Part shown: positions 42,279-50,330 of the stretch, in pieces
How positions within the stretch are numbered: position 1 is the first letter of the stretch
How the letters are laid out: each line of letters starts with the position of its first letter
Assembly: GCA_963666805.2 (NCBI GenBank)
Contig: CAXXWR010000004.1
Span: 290,960-354,959 of the forward strand
Length of the DNA stretch: 64,000 nt
DNA from: Fusibacter sp963666805
Lineage (GTDB): Bacteria; Bacillota; Clostridia; Peptostreptococcales; Acidaminobacteraceae
Reading direction: 5' to 3'
Notes under the pieces: model-generated
Databases searched by the model: none
Told to the model about the DNA's origin: nothing
The model's input: the letters and a program-made list of their open reading frames with translations, nothing else
Program-made: the position numbers and the translations under genes

Positions 42279-43001
42279 ATGAAAAGATTAGAAGGAAAAG
42301 TAGCTGTTGTAACAGGTGGCGCGCAAGGTATTGGTAAATCTGTATGTGAAACATTTGCAAGAGAAGGTGCAAAAGTCATTGCAGTTGATATGTCAGATCT
42401 TACTTATACAAACGAAAGTGTAGAAGGTTACAAATTAAATGTAACAAATCGTTCAGATATTGAACAGTTTGTTGAATACGTTGTAAAGAAATATGGACAA
42501 ATTGATGTTTTAGTTAATAATGCAGGTATCACTAGAGATGCATTACTTAAAAAAATGACTGAAGAAATGTGGGATTTAGTTATTGATGTCAACCTTAAAG
42601 GTGTGTTTAACTTAACTCAAGCCGTTTCTCCAGTAATGATCGAAAACAAAAAAGGTTCAATCATTAATATTTCATCTATCGTTGGTGAATACGGTAATGT
42701 GGGTCAAACTAACTACGCTGCAACAAAAGCAGGTGTTATTGGTTTAACTAAAACTTGGGCTAAAGAATTCTCAAGAAAAGGCGAAGCTGTTAGAGTTAAT
42801 GCAGTTGCTCCAGGCTACTGTAATACTGAGATGATGGCAACAGTACCTGATAAAGTACTTGACCCAATTAGACAAAAAACAATGCTTGGTAGACTTGGCG
42901 AACCACAAGAAATCGCTAATGCAGTATTATTCTTAGCAAGTGATGAAGCATCATACGTTACAGGTCATACTCTTTCTGTAAACGGTGGTTTACGTTTATA
43001 A
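42279..43001 (+). CDS. fabG: 3-oxoacyl-ACP / acetoacetyl-CoA reductase (SDR, FabG/PhaB-like)
   Basis: This 240-residue short-chain dehydrogenase reduces a 3-oxoacyl thioester with NAD(P)H. It has TGGAQGIGKSV, NNAGITRDALLKKMTEEMW, the serine in INISSIVGEYG, YAATK (catalytic Tyr/Lys) and the C-terminal VTGHTLSVNGGL. FabG (acyl-ACP) and PhaB (acetoacetyl-CoA) cannot be told apart by motifs. The neighbouring MaoC hydratase and absence of other fab genes favour a CoA-linked (R)-3-hydroxyacyl pathway. GGGAGG precedes the ATG. Expression appears sigma-54 controlled. Confidence 0.9.
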   Translation: MKRLEGKVAVVTGGAQGIGKSVCETFAREGAKVIAVDMSDLTYTNESVEGYKLNVTNRSDIEQFVEYVVKKYGQIDVLVNNAGITRDALLKKMTEEMWDLVIDVNLKGVFNLTQAVSPVMIENKKGSIINISSIVGEYGNVGQTNYAATKAGVIGLTKTWAKEFSRKGEAVRVNAVAPGYCNTEMMATVPDKVLDPIRQKTMLGRLGEPQEIANAVLFLASDEASYVTGHTLSVNGGLRL

Positions 43002-43051
43002 TCTGTCGCGAAAATAAGTGCAAATAATAGTTTACACATGAGGTGATAATA

Positions 43052-43471
43052 ATGGTAGGAAAAACAATTCAAGAAATTAAGGTTGGCGATACTGCTTCAT
43101 TTACTAAAACATTAACAGAAACAGATGTTTATTTATATGCAGGAATTAGTGGTGATTTAAATCCAGCACATGTGAATCAAACAGAAGCTGAAAAGGGCAT
43201 GTTCAAAGGTAGAATTTGTCATGGAATGTTAACAGCAAGTTTGATATCTACTGTATTAGGATGCTATTTACCAGGCCCTGGTACTATTTACATGGGTCAA
43301 AATTTAAAATTTTTAAAACCTGTACGTTTTGGTGATACAATTACTGCAACTGGGGTTATCAAAGAAGTTATCACTGAAAAAAATAGAGTTATCATCACAA
43401 CAACTTGTACAAATCAAAATGGAGAAGTCGTTATCGAAGGCGAAGCGACTGCAATGCCTCCAAAGAAATAG
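43052..43471 (+). CDS. MaoC-family (R)-specific enoyl-CoA hydratase (PhaJ-like)
   Basis: This 139-residue hotdog-fold hydratase interconverts enoyl-CoA and (R)-3-hydroxyacyl-CoA. The MaoC motif is clear: YAGISGDLNPAHVN with the catalytic Asp and His, then GRICHGMLTASLIS. GAGGTGATA precedes ATG 43052; an in-frame GTG at 43043 falls inside that ribosome site. It lies 50 bp after fabG in the same operon. Together they can convert acetoacetyl-CoA to crotonyl-CoA through the (R)-isomer, an inferred link to butyrate formation. Confidence 0.9.
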   Translation: MVGKTIQEIKVGDTASFTKTLTETDVYLYAGISGDLNPAHVNQTEAEKGMFKGRICHGMLTASLISTVLGCYLPGPGTIYMGQNLKFLKPVRFGDTITATGVIKEVITEKNRVIITTTCTNQNGEVVIEGEATAMPPKK

Positions 43472-43512
43472 ATAAAATGAATTGATCGGTAGGAAATATT
43501 ATTAAGGAATAT

Positions 43513-43541
43513 AAAAGAGTGTGCATATGCACACTCTTTTT
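43513..43541 (+). terminator. Terminator after the fabG-MaoC operon
   Basis: AAAGAGTGTGC and GCACACTCTTT form a near-perfect palindrome with a T tract. It probably also serves the convergent carboxypeptidase gene. Confidence 0.9.
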
Positions 43542-43597
43542 GATTTTAATAAGATTTAAATTATAAAGTTCATAGTGACTAAGGCTAACCAATTATT

Positions 43598-44785
43598 TTA
43601 ATCAATGGCTTTAACAATCACGTCAGTTTTTCCGATTAATTCATCGCCGCTAAAGAAAATTAAACTGCCAACAGAAGCATTGTTGGTTAGTACACTTTTG
43701 TTTACATTAGGATTTTGGAAGAAAACACATTCAATCTTATGATTCTTGGGATTCACATAAGTAAGTGTGTCCGCAGTGTAAGCCTTGTAACCCTCAAATT
43801 GGATGTTAGATAGAGAGAGTGCACTGTCTGTGAGTACAGCAATTTCAAGTGTTGATTGGGCATAGTCCATTAAACTTGATAGGGTTTTAACACGTGTTGA
43901 CTTGTAGTGTCCACCTAAGAGTGCCATTGCTAATTTTCGATCATGAATCGTGCCAAATGAAGGCTTTCGATTATAAAGTGTTTGGAAGAGCTCAGTATTA
44001 TTAGGTAAATTTTTCATGTCAGCTGTAATGACTTGACAATAACCTGCAAAGTTTGTATAACCTGTTTTTAAGCCATTTATAGAAGGATAAAGGGGTAATA
44101 GCAAGTTGGTGTTGGTCTTCTCAATATTTTTTTGTTCAAAAGTCCATTTTTCCAGATGTGTAATTTCGTGGATTTCTGGGTGAGTTTCTTCAAGAATCAC
44201 AACGAGTTTCATTAAATCATCAAGGGTCATAACATTTTGCGCTGGCAAAGGGTCATGGTTAGCATCATATTCAGTTAAACCACTGGGATTAACAAAATGT
44301 GAGTGTGTAAGACCCAAATTTGCAGCTTCTTGATTCATCAATTGGGCAAAAGCCGCTTCAGAACCTGCATAATATTCCGCTAGTGCTACAGCTGAATCAT
44401 TTGAAGAGTTAATCAGCATGCCGTGCATTAAATCATTAAGTCTAACTTCATCGCCTGCACGTAAACGTAAGCCGTCACCATCTTTTGATTGGGCATTTTT
44501 TGAAATAGGAACCCAATCTTTGAGGGAAATCTCACCCCTATCAATAGCGTCGTACAATATTTTTGAAGTCATCAGTTTTGAAATACTGGCAATTCCCATT
44601 TGAGAATCACAATCATAAGAAAGTACTTCAAATTGACTCTCCATATCATATAGAGAAACACTTTTAACTAAGTCTAAGGCAATATTAGGACATTCTTTAA
44701 TGTCATATGCAAAAGTAAGTGAAGAAGAGAAGAGTAATGCAGTGGCTGTAAAAGTAATCCCAAGTTTTTTTAGTGTCTTATTCAT
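43598..44785 (-). CDS. D-alanyl-D-alanine carboxypeptidase (PBP5/DacF-like)
   Basis: This 395-residue exported low-molecular-weight PBP trims the terminal D-Ala of stem peptides. It has an N-terminal signal peptide (MNKTLKKLGITFTATALLFSSSLTFA) and the three serine-peptidase motifs SISK (SxxK), SSN (SxN) and KTG (LKTGYTNFAG), plus the GDGLRLRAGDEVRLNDLMHG stretch. The C-terminal region lacks an obvious amphipathic membrane anchor. GGGGGA precedes the ATG on the minus strand. It is convergent with the fabG operon. Confidence 0.93.
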   Translation of the reverse strand: MNKTLKKLGITFTATALLFSSSLTFAYDIKECPNIALDLVKSVSLYDMESQFEVLSYDCDSQMGIASISKLMTSKILYDAIDRGEISLKDWVPISKNAQSKDGDGLRLRAGDEVRLNDLMHGMLINSSNDSAVALAEYYAGSEAAFAQLMNQEAANLGLTHSHFVNPSGLTEYDANHDPLPAQNVMTLDDLMKLVVILEETHPEIHEITHLEKWTFEQKNIEKTNTNLLLPLYPSINGLKTGYTNFAGYCQVITADMKNLPNNTELFQTLYNRKPSFGTIHDRKLAMALLGGHYKSTRVKTLSSLMDYAQSTLEIAVLTDSALSLSNIQFEGYKAYTADTLTYVNPKNHKIECVFFQNPNVNKSVLTNNASVGSLIFFSGDELIGKTDVIVKAID

Positions 44786-44883
44786 TAGTCCCCCAAAGTT
44801 TTTTTAATTATATCTTATCATAAGTTCTAGTGAGTTTCTAGAATAGTAAACACTAGATAGAGTACTTGTAATAAGATTGTAAT

Positions 44884-44910
44884 AAAAAAGATGCATTAAA
44901 AATGCATCTC
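44884..44910 (-). terminator. Terminator of the lipoprotein gene
   Basis: GATGCAT and ATGCATC form the stem. On the minus strand it is followed by six T. Confidence 0.8.
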
Positions 44911-44943
44911 TATAAGACATTATCAAAATGATGATAAAAAGTA

Positions 44944-45792
44944 TTAAAGTTTGTAATTAAGATAATCTTGAATGGAATCAATAGGGACTGTAATAAGGAC
45001 GTATGAGTCTGAAAGATCATTTTCATTGAAGAAATAAACGATAGCGTCATCTTCAATATACATTCCCATCCACTCTTGAGGAGAATCAAATTCGTAACCT
45101 GATTCAAGTGCCTTTTGACTAAAAATAGTATTAAAGGCTTCTTGATCTTTAAGATCAGACTTGACGAGATTAGAAACTGTAATCTGATCAGTTGTCTGAA
45201 TATCAATATTGACAGGACTCCATATTTGATATTCACTGTTTTCAGCTTGTATAGTCCCCTCGTAGAGAACACTTAGAACTGAATTATTCTTAGTCATAAC
45301 AACAGGATGAATGGTCATAGGATTCATATTTTTAGCATCACCAACAATCAAATTGTCTATGCTGGATTTTAAAATATCGTTGATGTATTGTTGAGGTAAT
45401 TTTCCGACCCCTTCATCAACCATGAGATAAGACCCTGTAATATTATCATAATCATTGATATCAGCAACATTGACATCATAACTGATATCAGAAGCAGGAG
45501 TAGAATGATCTGATGACTGACTCTCACTTTGATCAGAATCATTAGGAGTATTATCATTACTATCATTATCGGTATTATTCATATCACCCGTATCACTATT
45601 GTTTCCATTTGATTCTGCATTAGCATCATTTTCAGAAGGTGTATTTTGATCTGATGCATTATCATTGTTATCTGTTATAGGTGGTGGCGTATTGTCAGTC
45701 TCGTCATTTACAGGGGAACTGACCTTAGGGGTGCATCCAGCCATGAGTAGGACGAGTAAACTAACAAGTGCAAATAAGCGTATATTTTTCAT
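44944..45792 (-). CDS. Lipoprotein with low-complexity linker and DUF4163/DUF3298-like domain
   Basis: This 282-residue predicted lipoprotein has a signal with lipobox LMAGC (MKNIRLFALVSLLVLLMAGC), an Asp/Asn/Ser/Thr-rich disordered linker (about residues 25-105), then a folded domain (ITGSYLMVDEGVG to VPIDSIQDYLNYKL). The folded part resembles the DUF4163/DUF3298 domains of RsiV-like surface proteins. AAAGGAC upstream of the ATG at 45792 decides the start; a longer frame to 45846 would bury the signal peptide. It is a substrate for Lgt. Function unknown. Confidence 0.82.
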   Translation of the reverse strand: MKNIRLFALVSLLVLLMAGCTPKVSSPVNDETDNTPPPITDNNDNASDQNTPSENDANAESNGNNSDTGDMNNTDNDSNDNTPNDSDQSESQSSDHSTPASDISYDVNVADINDYDNITGSYLMVDEGVGKLPQQYINDILKSSIDNLIVGDAKNMNPMTIHPVVMTKNNSVLSVLYEGTIQAENSEYQIWSPVNIDIQTTDQITVSNLVKSDLKDQEAFNTIFSQKALESGYEFDSPQEWMGMYIEDDAIVYFFNENDLSDSYVLITVPIDSIQDYLNYKL

Positions 45793-45871
45793 GATTAAAA
45801 GTCCTTTCTTTTTACATTCACTCAGAAATCTCTTATAGTTTAGCATAAAGATGTGAAAATGGTGTGAATCT

Positions 45872-46189
45872 TTAACTAAAACGCTTCTTGTAGAATTTTT
45901 TGCCGATTCTATTTAAGACAATTTGGTTCAGAACAATATATAGGGCAAAAGAAAGAAGTGTCAAGACAATGTTGTTCTGAAATTCATGAAAAATGGACAA
46001 GACAACAATGACAAATCCCATAATTGCATAATATAAACTCATGAATAACATAAAATGCTTATCATTATATATAATAAATTGTTTTTTATAGGCACTCAAA
46101 AAAGCATCTTGAGATGAACGATAGATATGAATTCGAATTTCTAAGCCTTTAAAAATCATAAGAAAGCCAAATAAACAGATATAGAGCAT
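45872..46189 (-). CDS. Small membrane protein, unknown function
   Basis: This 105-residue protein has three hydrophobic segments (residues 1-15, 45-65 and 75-92) and a basic C-terminus (RIGKKFYKKRFS). I do not recognise a family. AGGAGG before the ATG at 46189 supports expression and decides the start over a GTG two codons upstream. It lies between the lipoprotein and the ThrE-like genes on the same strand, with about 70 bp on either side. Confidence 0.65.
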   Translation of the reverse strand: MLYICLFGFLMIFKGLEIRIHIYRSSQDAFLSAYKKQFIIYNDKHFMLFMSLYYAIMGFVIVVLSIFHEFQNNIVLTLLSFALYIVLNQIVLNRIGKKFYKKRFS

Positions 46190-46261
46190 ACACACCTCCT
46201 AAGTTAATTTGTAAGAGAAAGTGACACCCTATTCATACCCTAATTTATTTAACATAAGCGA

Positions 46262-46711
46262 CTAATGTACAGGTCTAATGGCGAGAATAAGGCGTTTGAT
46301 GATACGAACGATGGACGTAGCAATCATCATACCACATGCAATTGAAATAGCGATAAAAAGAGATTCAGCACCACTTGATAGGGCATTATCAAAGTCGGTC
46401 TCAACAATATAAAGCATTGTGTAATAGATGCCGTAGCCAGGGACAAAAGGAATAATGCCTGGAATGGTAAAAAGCGTAGCAGGATGATGTTTAATATGAG
46501 CGAGAGCTTCACCAACAAGACCGACAATAATTGATCCCACAAGGGCAGGGGCAATAAAACTACTTGAGTGATTTTGAATGATATAGTACACAACCCACCC
46601 TAGGGCGCCAGACAAACTTGCGTAGGGGATGAGTTTTCGTGGTAAATTGAAGATGATAGAAAAGCCAACGACACAAAAAAATGAGTAGATGCCTTGTAAT
46701 AATAAATCCAT
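46262..46711 (-). CDS. Threonine/serine exporter small subunit (ThrE_2/YjjB-like)
   Basis: This 149-residue membrane protein has about four helices and the ThrE_2 pattern: NLPRKLIPYASLSGALGWVVYYI, then PATLFTIPGIIPFVPGYGIYYTM. It pairs with the larger ThrE_1 protein encoded 18 bp upstream, together making the split form of the ThrE exporter; a single fused protein occurs in Corynebacterium. Export of Thr/Ser, or of dicarboxylates as for E. coli YjjPB, is inferred from family. AAGGAG precedes the ATG at 46711. Confidence 0.88.
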   Translation of the reverse strand: MDLLLQGIYSFFCVVGFSIIFNLPRKLIPYASLSGALGWVVYYIIQNHSSSFIAPALVGSIIVGLVGEALAHIKHHPATLFTIPGIIPFVPGYGIYYTMLYIVETDFDNALSSGAESLFIAISIACGMMIATSIVRIIKRLILAIRPVH

Positions 46712-46729
46712 GACCAAACTCCTTTCATA

Positions 46730-47500
46730 TTAAATCCAATTGATACCCAATTGTAAGATAATCCCTACGCCAAATGCCAAGGCAATCGCTGTAAAGAGGG
46801 CTTCCATAATTTTTGCACTTCCAGATAGCAATTCCCCTGAAATAAGGTCTCTTATACCATTAGTAATAGGGACTCCAGGCACTAAAACCATCAACGGACC
46901 AATAATAATCGTATTGAGAGAAGCTGTAATGTTAAAGTGACTTAAAGTAATAACTGCTGCTAATCCAAGTGCAGAAGCAAATAAGCCACCTAATATGTTC
47001 TTAAAGAAAAAATTCAGGTGAAGAACGGTGATTTTATCATAAAATAAAGTAGTGAAAGACGAAATAATATAGGCTAAGATTAATTCAATATAAGAGCCTC
47101 CTAGAAGAAAAAGAAAAAACCCGCCAGCCATACCACTAAAGATAAAACGTGTTAACTTAGAAAAGTGGGGGGCATTTTCAATACTTTTGATGCGAACTTC
47201 TGCTTCACTAATATTCAACTGTCCATTTGAAAAAATCCTTGAAAAATCGTTGGTACGGTCTATAATTTCTAAGTCAATACCTTCTGGTCTGACCCGTTCT
47301 AAGTAACTAAAGCGTTCGGTATCATCTTCACAAGTGAGTATAATTCCTGTTGGAATAACAAAAACATTGGTATTAAAAAGATGTTTTGACTCAATCATTC
47401 GCATAACGGCTTCTTCAACACGGTAAGTTTCTGCCCCGTTGACAAGCAGTAATTTCCCTGTTTTTAGAGCGAGTTCGATTATTCTTTTAGAATCATTCAT
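46730..47500 (-). CDS. Threonine/serine exporter large subunit (ThrE_1/YjjP-like)
   Basis: This 256-residue protein has a cytoplasmic N-terminal domain with the family motif LLVNGAETYRVEEAVMRM, FVIPTGIILT and a second half of about five helices containing the LMVLVPGVPITNGIRDLISGELLSG motif. GGAG upstream favours ATG 47500; an in-frame ATG five codons upstream is possible. It is cotranscribed with the small subunit (18 bp gap). An amino-acid fermenter could use it for overflow or balance, which is inference. Confidence 0.88.
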   Translation of the reverse strand: MNDSKRIIELALKTGKLLLVNGAETYRVEEAVMRMIESKHLFNTNVFVIPTGIILTCEDDTERFSYLERVRPEGIDLEIIDRTNDFSRIFSNGQLNISEAEVRIKSIENAPHFSKLTRFIFSGMAGGFFLFLLGGSYIELILAYIISSFTTLFYDKITVLHLNFFFKNILGGLFASALGLAAVITLSHFNITASLNTIIIGPLMVLVPGVPITNGIRDLISGELLSGSAKIMEALFTAIALAFGVGIILQLGINWI

Positions 47501-47638
47501 TAAAGTCATCTCCATTATTCGTACAAGTAGTAGGTTAGCGTTCTGGATTCATTTTTAATCGTTTTCTAATCATAAGCTAATCAGATAACAAATATTCTAG
47601 ATTATAATTAAATCAAATTAAAAAAGGAGTGATCGTAT

Positions 47639-47839
47639 ATGTTATCATTATTATTAATGTTCTTGATAGTTATCGTTTTTTTTCGTCTTATGTTTCAATT
47701 AGGGATTGGACTTGTAAAGGTTGGTTTTGGACTTATAGGTCTCATTGCAGCGTTTGTCTTTCTCCCATTAGGCTTAATTGTGTTAATTCCTGTATTGATT
47801 ATCGGAATTTGTATATCCGTTATTAAAGTCATTTTTTAA
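47639..47839 (+). CDS. Small hydrophobic membrane protein (66 residues)
   Basis: The protein is almost wholly hydrophobic, with two predicted helices (about 1-20 and 26-62) and only a few charged residues (two Arg near 16, two Lys). No family is recognised. AAAGGAGTGATC precedes the ATG with good spacing. A TATAAT lies upstream (47603-47608), and a terminator follows, so it looks like a real single-gene unit. An overlapping frame from 47629 lacks a ribosome site and is rejected. Confidence 0.65.
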   Translation: MLSLLLMFLIVIVFFRLMFQLGIGLVKVGFGLIGLIAAFVFLPLGLIVLIPVLIIGICISVIKVIF

Positions 47840-47865
47840 TATTGTACCATCATAAAGTGATTTCA

Positions 47866-47889
47866 AGCAGTGTAAAACTGCTTTTTTTT
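47866..47889 (+). terminator. Terminator after the small hydrophobic gene
   Basis: AAGCAGT and ACTGCTT form the stem with loop GTAAA, then a T run. Confidence 0.85.
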
Positions 47890-47946
47890 ATGTATAAAAT
47901 TTGATAAAATGGTGAAGTAGTTTTAAAGAAAGGGGCTTACTCTAAT

Positions 47947-48849
47947 TTGAGCAAAATAATATGCGGCGAGAATAATATTAGAATAGATTTATATATAAGT
48001 CAACAACTAAATGAGTTATCAAGAAATTATGTCCAAAAATTAATAAGTGAGGGGCATATAAAGAAAAATGGTGAAGTGATAACCACTAAAAAAGAAAAAG
48101 TATTTCTGGATGATGTGATCGAAATAGACATGCCAGAACCAGAAAATTTAGATGTTATTGCAGAGAATATCCCTATTGAAATTGTGTATGAAGATGACGC
48201 CCTTATGGTCGTTAATAAACCTCAAGGCATGGTAGTACATCCGGCACCTGGACATTACACAGGTACATTGGTGAATGCACTCTTATATCATGCAGCCTCT
48301 TTGTCTTCAATCAATGGGGTGATTAGACCGGGGATTGTTCACCGAATTGATAAAGACACCTCGGGTCTTTTGATGATAGCAAAAACAGATTTGGCACATG
48401 AAAAACTATCTGAGCAGTTAAAGGACAAGAGCTCTCTTCGGGTCTATTATGCTATTGTTAATGGTGTTGTCAAAGATGATGAAGGTCTGATTGATAAACC
48501 CTTAGCTAGACATCCCAATGACAGAAAAAGAATGGCAATTGTGACAGGTGGGCGACATGCGGTAACGCATTATAAAGTGATTGAACGTTATAGACTGCAT
48601 ACGCTTATAGAACTCAAGCTTGAAACGGGCAGAACCCATCAAATCCGTGTTCATATGGCGAGTATTGGGTATCCGCTTTTAGGTGACCCTGTTTATGGCA
48701 GTAAAAATGAGAAAGTAAAATATGAGGGACAAGCCTTGCATGCAAAATCGCTTGGTTTTGTTCACCCAGTGACACAGCAGTGGATGGTTTTTGATTCAGA
48801 GTTGCCTGAATGGTTTCAAATGCTGTTACAAAAATGCCAAAGTTTATAG
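47947..48849 (+). CDS. RluA/RluD-family pseudouridine synthase
   Basis: This 300-residue enzyme isomerises uridine in 23S rRNA. An N-terminal S4 domain (IRIDLYISQQLNELSRNYVQKLISEGHI) is followed by the catalytic domain with HRIDKDTSGLLMIAK (catalytic aspartate) and GRTHQIRVHMASIGYPLLGDPVYG. The S4 domain and length favour RluD (YlyB) over RluA. The proposed start is TTG 47947 behind GAAAGGGG, at a somewhat long spacing. It heads an operon with pyrR, as in many Firmicutes. Confidence 0.93.
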   Translation: MSKIICGENNIRIDLYISQQLNELSRNYVQKLISEGHIKKNGEVITTKKEKVFLDDVIEIDMPEPENLDVIAENIPIEIVYEDDALMVVNKPQGMVVHPAPGHYTGTLVNALLYHAASLSSINGVIRPGIVHRIDKDTSGLLMIAKTDLAHEKLSEQLKDKSSLRVYYAIVNGVVKDDEGLIDKPLARHPNDRKRMAIVTGGRHAVTHYKVIERYRLHTLIELKLETGRTHQIRVHMASIGYPLLGDPVYGSKNEKVKYEGQALHAKSLGFVHPVTQQWMVFDSELPEWFQMLLQKCQSL

Positions 48850-48860
48850 GAGGGATACTA

Positions 48861-49409
48861 ATGGAATTTAAAGCAAAAATACTAGATGAAAAAGCAATGG
48901 ATCGTTCGTTGACACGTTTGGCTCATGAAATCATTGAGAAAAATAAGGGGATTGAAGATGTCGTATTACTGGGCATTAAATCAAGAGGAATTCCTATAGC
49001 AGAAAGAATCAAAGAAAAAATCTGTATGATAGAAGGCAAAAATTTGGAAGTCGGTAGACTAGATATCACCATGTATAGAGATGATTTATCACTTAAAAGC
49101 TATCAGCCAGATGTAAAAGGTGTAGATGTTGATTTTGAAATTGATGGAAAAATCGTAATTTTGGTAGATGACGTCATCTATACAGGGAGAACGGTAAGAG
49201 CGGCTATGGATGCTATCATTGACTATGGTAGACCGAGTTCAATTCAATTGGCAGTCTTAGTTGATAGAGGGCACAGAGAACTTCCAATTAGACCAGATTA
49301 TGTGGGGAAAAACGTCCCTACCTCAAGTAAAGAAATTGTTAAAGTAAAAGTGATAGAAATCGATGGTAGCAATGAAGTCAGTATTTATCAAAGAAATGGT
49401 GACGTATAA
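48861..49409 (+). CDS. pyrR: Bifunctional pyr operon regulator / uracil phosphoribosyltransferase
   Basis: PyrR binds pyr mRNA in response to UMP and also has uracil phosphoribosyltransferase activity. The 182 residues match the family: LLGIKSRGIPIAERI, the PRPP-binding VILVDDVIYTGRTVRAAMDAI, and LAVLVDRGHRELPIRPDYVGKNVPTS. AGGAGGG before ATG 48861 decides the start. No pyr biosynthesis gene or PyrR-binding leader was seen in the window, so its targets lie elsewhere. Confidence 0.96.
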   Translation: MEFKAKILDEKAMDRSLTRLAHEIIEKNKGIEDVVLLGIKSRGIPIAERIKEKICMIEGKNLEVGRLDITMYRDDLSLKSYQPDVKGVDVDFEIDGKIVILVDDVIYTGRTVRAAMDAIIDYGRPSSIQLAVLVDRGHRELPIRPDYVGKNVPTSSKEIVKVKVIEIDGSNEVSIYQRNGDV

Positions 49410-49427
49410 TGAGAGGTGGCTACATCA

Positions 49428-50330
49428 GTGATAAAAATCAATCAACTTAGTAAATCTTTTGATGGATTTAAGGCTTTAGATCAGGTAGACTTAAGCATCC
49501 CTTCGCAGTGTGTATATGGGTTAATTGGTCCCAATGGATCAGGAAAATCGACATTGATTAAGCACCTTATTGGGTCTTATCGTCAAGACAGTGGGACTAT
49601 TTTATATGATGGTAAGCCTGTTTATGAAAATGTTGCTGTTAAACAGCGCCTATTTTATGTGCCTGATAAGATGGCTTTTCAAAAAGGAGAAACACTTAAA
49701 ACGGTTAAAAAAAAGTACGAATCTTTTTACCCTTATTTTAATAATAGACGCTATGAAAGTTTAATGAGTCGGATGAATATTAATGAAAATCAATGGGTAA
49801 TCAAAATGCCTCAAGGTGTTATCAAAGAAATGATGCTTTGGATGGCTCTTTCTTGTATGCCAGACTTTCTTATTTTGGATGAGCCTTTAGAATACCTCGA
49901 TATTTCAACTAAAATCAAATTGTGGGAAGTTCTTTCTCAAGATGTTAGGGAACGGGGGACAACGGTTATAATCGCATCACATCATTTGAAGGATTTAGAA
50001 GATATATGTACCTCTATTGGCATACTCATTAAAGGCAAGATGGCTTTTGAATCAGATTTATCATTACTAAAACGCAATTTAATTAAAGTGCAACTAAGTA
50101 CTCAATTGAAATTTGTACACTTACCGCCTTCTGATCATTATCAGGTTATCTATCAAAAGAAGATGGGCTCAGTTATTCAAATGATTATTCGAGGAGAAAT
50201 TCAATCTGTAAAAAAAGAACTTGATGTTTTCCAACCGTATTTTATAGATGAATTGCCTTTGAGTTTAGAAGAAATACTGATCTTTGATATAGGAGGAGAG
50301 AATGACGATGTTCAACAACTCTTTATTTAA
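49428..50330 (+). CDS. ABC transporter ATP-binding protein (YtrB-like), degenerate signature
   Basis: This 300-residue ABC ATPase has an intact Walker A (GPNGSGKST), Walker B (FLILDE) and H-loop histidine (ASHH). Where LSGGQ or LSKGMKQ is expected it reads MPQGVIKEM, and the D-loop region is EPLEYLD rather than EPTxGLD. It resembles YtrB-type exporters. GAGAGGTGG favours GTG 49428 over GTG 49416. The permease gene overlaps its 3' end. YtrB systems usually come with a GntR regulator, and none is present here. Confidence 0.88.
   Translation: MIKINQLSKSFDGFKALDQVDLSIPSQCVYGLIGPNGSGKSTLIKHLIGSYRQDSGTILYDGKPVYENVAVKQRLFYVPDKMAFQKGETLKTVKKKYESFYPYFNNRRYESLMSRMNINENQWVIKMPQGVIKEMMLWMALSCMPDFLILDEPLEYLDISTKIKLWEVLSQDVRERGTTVIIASHHLKDLEDICTSIGILIKGKMAFESDLSLLKRNLIKVQLSTQLKFVHLPPSDHYQVIYQKKMGSVIQMIIRGEIQSVKKELDVFQPYFIDELPLSLEEILIFDIGGENDDVQQLFI

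Noticed and set aside
44910..45272. Minus-strand 120-residue frame overlapping the lipoprotein gene
   Set aside because: It lies on the same strand in another frame, has no ribosome site, and runs through the lipoprotein's terminator hairpin. The lipoprotein has a lipobox and a clear start.
47629..47826. Alternative 65-residue frame over the small hydrophobic gene
   Set aside because: It starts inside the ribosome site of the 47639 gene and has none of its own. Its composition is less membrane-like.
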